This document shows positions 1-8,860 of a DNA stretch of 64,000 nucleotides, in pieces. How positions within the stretch are numbered: position 1 is the first letter of the stretch; every line of letters begins with the position of its first letter. The notes beneath the pieces are model-generated. The model was not told where the DNA came from. It ran no database searches and saw only the letters and a list, made by a program, of their open reading frames with translations. The stretch comes from CAYMYN01 sp964394665 (lineage in GTDB: Bacteria > Planctomycetota > UBA1135 > GCA-002686595): the NCBI GenBank assembly GCA_964394665.1, contig CAYMYN010000001.1, forward strand, positions 186,001 through 250,000, read 5' to 3'. The position numbers were made by a program, and so were the translations under genes.

Positions 1-280
<280 letters not shown>

Positions 281-348
281 CGCTCCTCCTGCGGGCGCCG
301 GGCCCGGAGCGCGATCGTAGGGACTGGGACGCGCGGGCGCAGCGTCGA

Positions 349-2001
349 TCAGGGTTCGCGCAGCAGATACAGCCCCTCGAAGTCGACCCGCTCCCCGGCC
401 CAGCTCAGGCCGAGGGCCAGGGCCGAGCGGGCCTCGTCCGCCAGGCCCAGGGCGGCCAGGGACGGGAACGTGATGCGGATGCGCCGCGCCGCGCTGTCGA
501 GGGCCACCGACTCGGCGGGCAGGCCGACCTCCCGCCCGTTCACGATCAACCGCAACTGGGCCGCCACGTCGACGCCATCGGCGAATCGAGCGCCGTGCAG
601 GCTGACCTCGGCCGCGCCGCGCCCGTCGTCGCGCACGACCGCGGTCTGGGCGTAGAACGTCTCGGGCAGGATCTCCCAGCGGCCGTGGCCGGGCAGCTCG
701 ATCCAGCTCGAGGCCCAGCGGCTGCCGACCATCAGCGATACGAGATCCAGCCAGAGCGCCTGGGCCGCGGAGGAGCCGGGGTGCGCGGCGCCCAGGCGCT
801 CGCGCAGGCGGGCGTGGAAGCCGCGCTGGTCGTTGCGCTGGGCGAAGGCCAGGAGCTCCTCCAAGGCGTCGTCGCCCAGCTCCGCGAAGCCGTTGCTGCG
901 GCGCACGGAATCGAACAGGAGCGCCAACTCCCCCTCATCGGTCTCGGCCAACTCGGCCCCGGTCTCGGTGTCGACCAGGCTCGTGCGCGCCAGGACCTGC
1001 ACCGCGGCCGGCGCCTCCTCGGGCACCATCACGAGCAGGGTCACGTAGTGGTTGCGCGGCACCATGGCGTGGCCCGCGCTGGGCTCGCGCATCGCGCCGA
1101 TGCGCACGCGCAGGGTGTTGTCCGAGACGCGCGAGACCGTCAGCAGGCTGTTGAGGTCGCGCCCGGCGACCTGCGCCGAGAAGGAGCTGCTCATGAGGTC
1201 CGCGGCGGCCTGGGCGGCGAAGGAGCCGGGTAGGCCCGCGAGCAGCACCGACAGGCGCTGGACGTCCTCCTGGGCGCGCGAGATCGATCCGGCCTCGAGG
1301 TTGTCGGTGACCAGGATCGGCAACACGCTCGGGCCCGTGGGCGGCGAGCCGGTGATCGTGCCGCGCAGGGAGGTGCCCGGCGTCAGGCCGGCCAAACGCG
1401 CCTCGACGCCCGAAGGCTGCTCCTCGGGCGAGAAGAACGAGAGCGTCGTGTAGACGTCGTAGGGCTGGTGGCGCTTGCGCGGTACCAGGCCGACCTGCAG
1501 CCGCACCATGTAGGCCCGATGCCCGCTGGGGATCGCGGCGTCGCGCAGGCTGCGGTTGAGCAGTTGCACCTCTTGGTAGAGCGCGGTCGCGTTCCAGTAC
1601 TCGAGCATCGCGTCCGGCCGTTCCCGGGGCGCGGAGACGGCGGTCAAGCGCGACTCCGGCGGACCCGGGACGGGCAGGGCCGGAGCCGTCGTCGCGCGCT
1701 CGGCCGCGCTGGCGCCGATGCCGACCTGGCTGCGGCCGAGCTCGATCTCCGAGACCGAATCGCGCACCACCATCGAGCGCGCCTCGTCGGCGCTCAGGTG
1801 GAAGCCCGGCTGCAGCGCGCTGGCGTAGTGGCTCCAGGGTGCGACGGCCAGCACGGCCAGGTGCACGGAACCCGCGTCGCGCACGCTCGTCGAGCGCAAT
1901 GCGCGCCGCTCGATGCCCCCGCCTTGGCGGCAGGAGACGGACAGCAGGGCGAGCGCCAGACACAGGACCAGGGCGCGGATCGGACGGGGGGAGCGGATCA
2001 T
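349..2001 (-). CDS. Hypothetical lipoprotein coupled to caspase-like protease
   Basis: A 550-residue protein with a lipoprotein signal peptide (hydrophobic residues about 8-22, lipobox SVSC with Cys at about 23). I do not recognise the mature domain. It is rich in beta-type segments, has a run that aligns with nothing I know (DNLEAGSISRAQEDVQRLS), and ends in an Ig-like looking stretch (LRLIVNGREVGLPAESV). The start is fixed by the overlap with the upstream caspase gene: its ATG (1999-2001) shares ATGA with the caspase stop, which suggests translational coupling and a joint function. The frame stays open upstream of this ATG, but that part is antisense-like Arg/Gly-rich sequence over the caspase gene, so the longer version was not used. 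Confidence 0.75.
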   Translation of the reverse strand: MIRSPRPIRALVLCLALALLSVSCRQGGGIERRALRSTSVRDAGSVHLAVLAVAPWSHYASALQPGFHLSADEARSMVVRDSVSEIELGRSQVGIGASAAERATTAPALPVPGPPESRLTAVSAPRERPDAMLEYWNATALYQEVQLLNRSLRDAAIPSGHRAYMVRLQVGLVPRKRHQPYDVYTTLSFFSPEEQPSGVEARLAGLTPGTSLRGTITGSPPTGPSVLPILVTDNLEAGSISRAQEDVQRLSVLLAGLPGSFAAQAAADLMSSSFSAQVAGRDLNSLLTVSRVSDNTLRVRIGAMREPSAGHAMVPRNHYVTLLVMVPEEAPAAVQVLARTSLVDTETGAELAETDEGELALLFDSVRRSNGFAELGDDALEELLAFAQRNDQRGFHARLRERLGAAHPGSSAAQALWLDLVSLMVGSRWASSWIELPGHGRWEILPETFYAQTAVVRDDGRGAAEVSLHGARFADGVDVAAQLRLIVNGREVGLPAESVALDSAARRIRITFPSLAALGLADEARSALALGLSWAGERVDFEGLYLLREP

Positions 2002-4616
2002 GGGGTTCGGCGAGAGCTGGCGCACAGGACGGAGAGGACGCGCGTGGCGTGGATGCGGGCGGCGGACTGATCCTCGACCTGGGCCCAGGTCTGGCTGAGC
2101 CAGGGTACGGCGAGGGGCGCCTCGCGCCTCCAGCCGTCGGCCTCGAGCACCCAGCGTTCCTCCGCCAGGCCGTCGCCGTCGGAGTCGACGAGCACCTGCT
2201 CGAAAGGACCGCCGGCGCGGCGGGCGTAGTAGGCGACGCGCCGGGTGGGCTCGAAGCGGAAGGCGGCCCGTGGACGGAAGGCGCCGCTCACGAGGGCCGC
2301 GCGCGGGTCGGCGTCCGCAACGACGCCCGCGCCGAAGTCGAGCAGCACCAGCTCGGCCGCCCCATCGACACCGCCGGAGAGCAACACGTCGCAGGCCCCG
2401 CGCGAACCCGGGCTGCGGGCGAGCACGGCGCGTGCGCCGAGCTCCAGGGGCGAGAGGAAGCCCGGCGGCAGGTCGACGGGCGCCGGGTCGCCGAAGGGCG
2501 CGGGGGGCTCCGCCGCCCCGCCGCGCGCGATGAGGGCGCCCCCGCGAGGCCACTCGGGCGGGCCGAGGTCCGACCAGTCCAGGCGCAGGGTCGTGAGCGC
2601 GCTGCCCAGGGGCGCTGCGCTGGCCGCGGCGATGCCGATGCCGCGCGTGGGCTCGGCGCGCGCGATGCCGGCCAGGAGCTCGGCCAGGGGATCGGCGCCC
2701 GAGCGCAGGCGCGGGATCTCGCGTTGGGCGAGGAAACCCAGGTCCAGCACCGGATCGCTCGCCGCGCGGGCCTGGGCGATCGTGAGCAGGTGCTCGATGC
2801 CGAGCGAGTTGTCGACCAGCGGCGTCCAGTCGAGCAGGGTCAGCTCACCCGTGACGTCCGCCGGCAGGCGCGGGCTGTTGCCGGCGCGCGGATAGATCGC
2901 GGTCACGCCGTGGTGCGAGTCGATGAAGAAGACGTTGAGGTCGATGATCGCCGCACCGCGCTTGCGGGCCCGCACGCGCAGCTCGTCGCCGGGGGCGACC
3001 GTCTCGCCGGGGGAGAGCGCGCGCGGTCCGCCGCGGCCGGCGCGGCGCACCTCGGCCCAGACCTCCAGCCCCTCCGGCAGCTCGGCGGTCAGGCCGGAGC
3101 CGGCGAAGCCGACCAGGTTGCGCGCGCGGGCGAGGCGGGCGAGGTCGCGGTCGAGGGAACGGGGCCCGTCGAGCAGGAGATCCTGGCCGCCCGTGTCGGC
3201 CCGCGCGCGCAAGCGCCAGGTCGCGCCGTCGTGCACGACCCAGACGGCCGCGCGCTCGGGCTCGACCAACGGGAACGCGGCGGCGCGCTCGGGGTCCTCG
3301 AACAACCGCCGGCGCGTCGCCTCGGGCACGGACGCCGGATCGAGCGCCCGTCCGCCCCCGTCCACCAGGGCCCAGGGCAGGGTCGCGTCGGGCAGGGGCT
3401 TCGACGTGAGACGCGCGGAGAAGCTCCACAGCCCCTCGGGCAACTCACCCTCGAGCAACTCGCAGCGCGCCTCGAAGGGCCCCGCGTCGACGACCTCGAG
3501 CCGAACCGCCCCGTCCGACAGCTCCTCGAGCTCGAGGAGCGCGCCCGGGCCGACGCCGGCGAGCAGCCCGCGGTCGAGGCGCAGCTCCCCCTCCGGCGTG
3601 CGGGTCACGGTCGGTCGCCCACCGCCCTCGACCCCGCTCCAGATGTCGCGGTCGAGATCGCCGTCGCCGCCGGGCACGGTCAGGTGGCAGGGCCAGGCCT
3701 GGTAGGCCGCGACCACGCGGCGCAGGAGCTCGCGATAGCTCGCGCGGCCGCCGGTGCGCACGAGCTCCTGGGCGAGCAACCAGGTGAACAGACCGTGGCG
3801 GCGGCGCTCGCCGTTCTCGAGGGGAATGTCGAGCTCCGGCGCGCGGCCGTAGCTCTGCGCCCCGTGGAAGGCTGCGATGCCCGAGAGATCGGGCGAGGGC
3901 GCCGGGCCCGCGGCCGAACCGCTGCGCAGGGCGAAGCTCGGCGGCGGCGCGCCCAGCAGCGTCGGCTCCACGCCGCGCAGGCGCAGGCCGTCGCCGCCGC
4001 TCTCGCCGCGCAGCAGGGTCGCCGAGTGGCAGGCATCGACGAGGATCCAGACCTGGGCCCCCTTGTCGCGGATGGCCTGCGCGGCGGCGCCCAGCTCGTC
4101 GTCGAGGATCGCCCCGGGGATGCCGCCGCGCTCGGGCTCGAAGCGCGCGACGTCGGCCGGCAGGAGCACCTCGTCGAGGCCATCGGGCTCGTGCAACGGA
4201 TCGGCGCGCCGCACCGGCTGCTGGGTCCCGTGGCCGGCGAAGAAGAACAGGGCGAAGTCGCCGGGGCGCGAGCGTTCGGCCAACTCGGCCAGGCCGGCCA
4301 GGATCGCTGCCCGCGTCGGCCGCGTCGCGACGTCCTCGCCCCATCCGACCAGGGTGCGGATGTCCGCCGCTCGGAACCCGCCGACGCGCTCGAGCACCTC
4401 GCGCATCAGCGCCACGTCGTTCGCGGGCCCCAGGAGCCGGATCTCGCGCTCGTAGGCCTCGGGCAGGGCCTCGCGCAGCAAGGGATACTCGCCGACCCCC
4501 ACGAGCAAGGCGCGCCGCACCGGCCCGCCGCCCTCCTGCCCACCCGCGGCTCCGGGGACGAGCAGGGCCAAGAGGGCCAGACAGAGCCCCACCGCGCGCC
4601 TCGAGCCGACCCCCAT
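1998..4616 (-). CDS. Secreted caspase-family (C14) peptidase with long C-terminal region
   Basis: An 872-residue protein with a cleavable signal peptide (about 7-26). The caspase fold covers about residues 35-290: ALLVGVGEY opens it, the catalytic His is in FFFAGHGTQ (H129) and the catalytic Cys in VDACHSAT (C196). Around residues 560-660 a segment (IIDLNVFFIDSHHGVTAIYP ... GIEHLLTIA) resembles DUF4384, a domain often found with bacterial caspases. The rest is unassigned. The ATG at 4616 was chosen because it directly precedes the signal peptide; an upstream in-frame ATG at 4694 would add 26 residues before it. It is followed by the coupled lipoprotein gene. Export to the periplasm or cell surface is inferred from the signal peptide. 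Confidence 0.87.
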   Translation of the reverse strand: MGVGSRRAVGLCLALLALLVPGAAGGQEGGGPVRRALLVGVGEYPLLREALPEAYEREIRLLGPANDVALMREVLERVGGFRAADIRTLVGWGEDVATRPTRAAILAGLAELAERSRPGDFALFFFAGHGTQQPVRRADPLHEPDGLDEVLLPADVARFEPERGGIPGAILDDELGAAAQAIRDKGAQVWILVDACHSATLLRGESGGDGLRLRGVEPTLLGAPPPSFALRSGSAAGPAPSPDLSGIAAFHGAQSYGRAPELDIPLENGERRRHGLFTWLLAQELVRTGGRASYRELLRRVVAAYQAWPCHLTVPGGDGDLDRDIWSGVEGGGRPTVTRTPEGELRLDRGLLAGVGPGALLELEELSDGAVRLEVVDAGPFEARCELLEGELPEGLWSFSARLTSKPLPDATLPWALVDGGGRALDPASVPEATRRRLFEDPERAAAFPLVEPERAAVWVVHDGATWRLRARADTGGQDLLLDGPRSLDRDLARLARARNLVGFAGSGLTAELPEGLEVWAEVRRAGRGGPRALSPGETVAPGDELRVRARKRGAAIIDLNVFFIDSHHGVTAIYPRAGNSPRLPADVTGELTLLDWTPLVDNSLGIEHLLTIAQARAASDPVLDLGFLAQREIPRLRSGADPLAELLAGIARAEPTRGIGIAAASAAPLGSALTTLRLDWSDLGPPEWPRGGALIARGGAAEPPAPFGDPAPVDLPPGFLSPLELGARAVLARSPGSRGACDVLLSGGVDGAAELVLLDFGAGVVADADPRAALVSGAFRPRAAFRFEPTRRVAYYARRAGGPFEQVLVDSDGDGLAEERWVLEADGWRREAPLAVPWLSQTWAQVEDQSAARIHATRVLSVLCASSRRTP

Positions 4617-4772
4617 GCCGCGGCATGCTACCAGCCCCACCCCGCGGGCAGGCGGTCGCGCGGGCAGGGTGCAGGACGATCGATCGGAGTGCATGGCGTT
4701 CCCGGCCGCGCTCCCCTGGCCCGGCCCGACCCTCGCAAGGGGCCGCCGGGGGTCGAGCGAACTCGCCAGGGC

Positions 4773-6137
4773 TCAGGCCCCCGGCCCGGCTCGATCGGGG
4801 GACGGCTCGGGATCGAGGGGCAAGGGGTCCTCGCTGCGGCCCTCGACCCACTCGCGGTACGGCGGCCACAGGACCTCGACGACGAAGATCTTGAGACAGG
4901 CGGCAACCGGGATCGCGAGCAAGACGCCGTACACACCCGCCAGCGCGCCGCCGCCGATGGCCGCGAACAACACGACGGGCGTCGAGAGCCCCGTCTGCTC
5001 GCCCTGGATGCGCGGCGTGAGGACGTAGTCGTCGACCGGCTGCAGGACGGCGTAGACCAGGGCGGGGCCGAGCAGGATCCACCACCAAGCCGCCGGCTCG
5101 CTGGCGCCGGCCTGCGCCACGGCGAAGGCGATCGTGCTGCCGATCCAGCCCAGCACCGAGAGATAGGGAACGATGGTCAGCACCCCGACCGCGACGCCGA
5201 ACAGGATCGGCGCCGGCACGCCCACGAGCCAGTATCCGAGCGTATGCAGCCCGGTGAGGATCAGGGCGATCACCAAGCGGCCGCGCACGAACCCGGCGAT
5301 CGCGCGGTTCATCTTGCGGGCGATCGAGACCACCCGTTCGCGGCTCGCGCGCGGCACCATCGACGGCCCCGAACGTGAGACGTGTTGGAGCCCGACCGAG
5401 CTGAAGAAGAAGAAGGTGGCCGTGAGGAACACGTACTTGAACAGGAACATCCCCGCGCCGACGACCGCCTTCCAGATCGCGGCCAGCACGTCCTGGGCGC
5501 CCGCCGCGACGCCGCCCACGTCCACGCCGGCCAGGTGCTCGCGCAGGGCGAGGGGGATGGGCAGGCCAGCGATCCGCCTGGGCAACAACTTCTTCTCGTC
5601 GGCTCCTTCCTGTTCCGGGGGCGCCGACTCGGACGCGGCTGCGACGGGGTCCGTGGGTCCGCGCGGCAGGTCGTCCCCCTCGACCGTGAGGGCCGCGGCC
5701 TCCTTCTCGGCGGGAGTACGCGTCTCGATCCCCTGCTTCTCGAACCACACCTCCACGCGCTCGACGACGCGCGGCCAGTTGCGCTCGAGCTTGCGCGCCA
5801 GCTCGACTCCCTGCACGGCGGCGATCCCCAGTCCCACGACCATCGGGATCACGATGAACAGGGCGAAGGCGGCGATGACGAGCGCGGCGGAGAACGCGCG
5901 ATGGGTGCGCCGCGCGAGGGGAGCGATGACCGGCTCCAGCAGGTAGGCCAGCAGGATCCCCAGGAGCAACGGGACGGTGACCAGGCTGAGCTGGTACCCC
6001 AGCCGAACGATCCACACCAGGAACAGGACGAACACGAGATCCCGGACAGCCTGGATCTGCCACAGGTGCAGGCGCGCGAACGGCACGTCCGCGCTCCGCG
6101 CTCCTTCCCTCGGGGTGCTCGTTCGGCGCTCGCCCAT
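4773..6137 (-). CDS. AI-2E/PerM-family membrane transporter
   Basis: A 454-residue polytopic membrane protein of the AI-2E transporter (PF01594, YdiK/PerM/TqsA-like) family. Family members export autoinducers or act as solute permeases; the substrate here is unknown. Two N-terminal hydrophobic hairpins lie at about residues 30-120, a charged Ala/Glu-rich loop at about 150-205, and the remaining membrane segments at about 210-430. The segment FAAIGGGALAGVYGVLLAIPVAACLKI near the end is typical of the family. The gene lies 156 nt upstream of the caspase gene on the same strand and is divergent from the plus-strand triad starting at 6404. The 266-bp divergent intergenic region shows no obvious binding site. 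Confidence 0.88.
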   Translation of the reverse strand: MGERRTSTPREGARSADVPFARLHLWQIQAVRDLVFVLFLVWIVRLGYQLSLVTVPLLLGILLAYLLEPVIAPLARRTHRAFSAALVIAAFALFIVIPMVVGLGIAAVQGVELARKLERNWPRVVERVEVWFEKQGIETRTPAEKEAAALTVEGDDLPRGPTDPVAAASESAPPEQEGADEKKLLPRRIAGLPIPLALREHLAGVDVGGVAAGAQDVLAAIWKAVVGAGMFLFKYVFLTATFFFFSSVGLQHVSRSGPSMVPRASRERVVSIARKMNRAIAGFVRGRLVIALILTGLHTLGYWLVGVPAPILFGVAVGVLTIVPYLSVLGWIGSTIAFAVAQAGASEPAAWWWILLGPALVYAVLQPVDDYVLTPRIQGEQTGLSTPVVLFAAIGGGALAGVYGVLLAIPVAACLKIFVVEVLWPPYREWVEGRSEDPLPLDPEPSPDRAGPGA

Positions 6138-6403
6138 GGCTCGAGAGGCTAGCAGCCCATGGAGGATCTCCCCACTACGGCGGCGCCGACACGCCGCTGC
6201 GGTGCGCCCCCGTCGCGGGATCTCGATCCCTCCGTCGGGCGCCAGGCATCCAGTGGTTGCCCAGCCCGCACCCGGCTACCCTCCACGCGGACTCCGTACC
6301 CCTGGACGAACCCGCGCGGCTCTCCGGATCCTCTCGCTTGCTTCGAATGCCGGCTACCTCGCCCGCGTAGGCCGCGCCCCATCGGCCCCTTTCGCGCTTC
6401 GCC

Positions 6404-7597
6404 ATGAACCAAGTCACCGCCTTCCCGCTGAAACAACTCGACAAGGCGCTCGGCGCGCTGCGCTCCCTCGGACTGCTGCAGGAGCGGCCCGAGGAAGCGC
6501 CCATCGTGGCCCTGGTCGAGCGCATCGCGGACCTCGATCGCGATTCGACGCTCGCGATCGCGCGCACGTTGGCCCAGGCCACGCTCTTCAACGAGGTCGT
6601 GCGCGAGCAGATCGGCGCGATGCAGATCGGGCAACGCTACCAGGCGATCGCGAACGCCTTCGACTCGATCCGCGACGACGCGAAGAAGATGGTCGCGCAG
6701 GTCGAGGACGGGAAGATCGACTCCTACGAGCGACTCTCGAACGTCTGGATGAAGGTCACCCGCGGCGACATCCCGGATCGTTTCCAGAAGATCAAGCGCA
6801 CGTACCTCGAGGTCACGCGGGACAGCGCGGATCAAATCCGCCGCGAGCGCATCATCCTCGAGGCGTACCAAGACTTCCGCGGAGCGCTGAAGGAGTCGCA
6901 GGTGCTCGGTTTCCGCGTGCTCAAGCGCGCCGAGGAGGAGCTCGCGCGCGCGAAAGCCGAGCTCGACGCCGCGGCCGCGGCGGTGACTGCCGGCGCGGAT
7001 GGCGACAGGGAGCAGCAGGCGCAGCTCGAGCTCGCGCGCGACGTCGCGCTGCGCGCCATGCAGGACGAGGACAAGCGCTACCAGATCGCGAAGGACCTCG
7101 CCGAGAATCTCGGCATCAGCTACAACACGACCGACGTGATCATGGCGCGACTCATGCAGCTCACCGACTGCAAGGAGCGCGTCTACTCCCAATCGATCAC
7201 CTTCTTCGGCACCAACGAGACCGTGTTCACCGCGCTCGCGGCGTCGTTCACCGGCATGCACGGCCTGCACGAGTCCACGCGCACGCTCGAGGCCATGAAG
7301 AGCGGCATGAACAAGAGCCTCGAGACGCTCGCCGAGCTCGGCAATCAGATCGGCGAGGAGGCGCTGCGCGCCGGCTACGGGCCGACCCTGCGCGCCGAAT
7401 CCGTGGCCAAGCTCGTCGAGGCCGTGGTTGGTTTCCAAGAGCGTTCGCGTGCCATCGTCGAGGAGATGCGCGGCCTGGCGGAGCGCAACGAACGGGACAT
7501 CCACGCAGCCGTGGAGGACGGACGGCGGCGCATGACCGCGCTCGTGAACCAGACCGTGCCGACGCAACTGCCCGTGCTGCACGTCGAGCCGTCCTGA
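6404..7597 (+). CDS. Conserved cytoplasmic coiled-coil protein, first gene of a three-gene module
   Basis: A 397-residue, mostly helical, highly charged protein without signal peptide or membrane span. I recognise it as a conserved family often annotated only as 'cell surface protein', with no established function. Conserved-looking stretches include DSIRDDAKKMVAQVEDGKI, MKVTRGDIPDRF, KRYQIAKDLAENL and SITFFGTNETVFTALAASF. A long coiled coil at about residues 165-240 is likely. No Shine-Dalgarno sequence precedes the ATG. The stop is 3 nt before the GTG start of the DUF6384-like gene, so the two are one transcription unit. The absence of a signal peptide argues against the 'surface protein' label; a scaffold or vesicle/membrane-associated role together with its neighbours is inference. 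Confidence 0.8.
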   Translation: MNQVTAFPLKQLDKALGALRSLGLLQERPEEAPIVALVERIADLDRDSTLAIARTLAQATLFNEVVREQIGAMQIGQRYQAIANAFDSIRDDAKKMVAQVEDGKIDSYERLSNVWMKVTRGDIPDRFQKIKRTYLEVTRDSADQIRRERIILEAYQDFRGALKESQVLGFRVLKRAEEELARAKAELDAAAAAVTAGADGDREQQAQLELARDVALRAMQDEDKRYQIAKDLAENLGISYNTTDVIMARLMQLTDCKERVYSQSITFFGTNETVFTALAASFTGMHGLHESTRTLEAMKSGMNKSLETLAELGNQIGEEALRAGYGPTLRAESVAKLVEAVVGFQERSRAIVEEMRGLAERNERDIHAAVEDGRRRMTALVNQTVPTQLPVLHVEPS

Positions 7598-7600
7598 GCC

Positions 7601-8860
7601 GTGACACGCGCTCCGCACACGCCGAACGCGACCGACGAACCGGCGCGCCTCGACGAGCTGATGCTCGCGATGGACGTGGTGGACACGCTCCGCCACGAGC
7701 GGCAGCTCGTCCAGCGCGAGCTGGCCGGGGAAGCCCGCGCCGACGCGCTCGTCGCGCGCCTGGCCGAGATCTACGCGGGCCAGGGCATCGCCGTGCCCGA
7801 ACACGTGCTGCGCGAGGGCGTGGCCGCTCTGGAGCAGGACCGATTCGCCTACACACCGCCGCCGCGCTCGTTCGCGGTGCGGCTCGCGCTCCTGTACGTC
7901 ACGCGCGCGACGTGGCTGCCGCTCGTCGTGGCCCTCCTGGTGCTCGGGTCCGCGGTCGCCTTCGCGACCTCCTTCGTCCGCGATGCAGCGGTCGCCCGAA
8001 GTGCGCGGGCATTGGCCTTGAGCATCGCCAACGCGGGGTCGGACGCCGACACGGCGGAGCGGGAGCTGGCGGCGCTCGTCGTCTACGCCGAGCCCATGCT
8101 CGCGGAGCTGTCGGCACTCGGCGCTCCGCGCGGAGCCGCTCTCCTGCGGGCGTTCGACGACGCGCGTCGCTCGGCCGAGAGCACCCTGGCCGAGGCGCGC
8201 GCCGCGCTGGCCGCACCCCGCGAGGAACCCCACGAGGCGGCGGACGCCGCGCTCGCAGCGCAAACGCTGGCCTCGCTCGGAGCGCGGGCACGCGGAGCGG
8301 TGGCCGACGTGGCGCGCGCCTTGGAGCCGATCCGCGGACTGCTGCAGCTCGACCTTCGCGCGCGCAACGCGAACTCGGCGATCGAGGCGTTGACGCTGGA
8401 CGCCACCGGGCGCGAGCGCTCCCTCGCAGCGAGCGCGGAGTACGCGGCAGCGTTGGCCGGCGGCGACCTGACCACGATCACCGAGGCCGTCCAGGGCCTC
8501 GAAGCGCTGCGCGCGCACCTCGAATCGAGCTACGAGCTCTTCATCGTCTCTCGGACCGGCACCGACACGGGCTTCTGGCGCGAGGCGCGCACGGGCGGGC
8601 GCAACCACTACATCGTGGTCGAGGCCCGCGCATCCGGCGGCCGCGTGCTCGAGCTGCCCATCTTCGACGAGGAGTCGCAGACCACCCGTACGGTGCGCAT
8701 CTTCGCGCTGCGGGTGCCTGAGAGTTTGTACGACGAGGTGCGCGCCGACAAGCTCGACAACGGCATCGTCGATCGCGGAGCGGTCGGCACGAAGCGCCGC
8801 GGCGCCTACGACGAAACGCTGAACATCCCCACCGCGGGAGGCCGCCTCACGCGCTGGTGA
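7601..8860 (+). CDS. DUF6384-like single-pass membrane protein
   Basis: A 419-residue protein starting at GTG, 3 nt after the previous stop. The N-terminal segment (LDELMLAMDVVDTLRH ... YAGQGIAVPEHVLREGVAALEQDRFAY, about residues 15-85) matches what I recall as DUF6384. One strong transmembrane helix follows at about 105-128 (WLPLVVALLVLGSAVAFAT). Next come a long Ala-rich helical region (about 130-290) and a compact C-terminal domain with FIVSRTGTDTGFW and GRNHYIVVEA. The topology suggests a membrane anchor for the two flanking coiled-coil proteins. The last codons overlap the next start as GTGA, so all three proteins are probably made together. An internal ATG at the LMLAMD segment would be a poorer start because it removes conserved sequence. 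Confidence 0.8.
   Translation: MTRAPHTPNATDEPARLDELMLAMDVVDTLRHERQLVQRELAGEARADALVARLAEIYAGQGIAVPEHVLREGVAALEQDRFAYTPPPRSFAVRLALLYVTRATWLPLVVALLVLGSAVAFATSFVRDAAVARSARALALSIANAGSDADTAERELAALVVYAEPMLAELSALGAPRGAALLRAFDDARRSAESTLAEARAALAAPREEPHEAADAALAAQTLASLGARARGAVADVARALEPIRGLLQLDLRARNANSAIEALTLDATGRERSLAASAEYAAALAGGDLTTITEAVQGLEALRAHLESSYELFIVSRTGTDTGFWREARTGGRNHYIVVEARASGGRVLELPIFDEESQTTRTVRIFALRVPESLYDEVRADKLDNGIVDRGAVGTKRRGAYDETLNIPTAGGRLTRW

Noticed and set aside
1839..5378. Very long open frame (1179 codons) on the plus strand over the caspase and AI-2E genes
   Set aside because: Antisense to two clearly real genes; Gly/Arg/Ala/Gln-rich sequence typical of GC-rich shadow frames; no recognisable domain.
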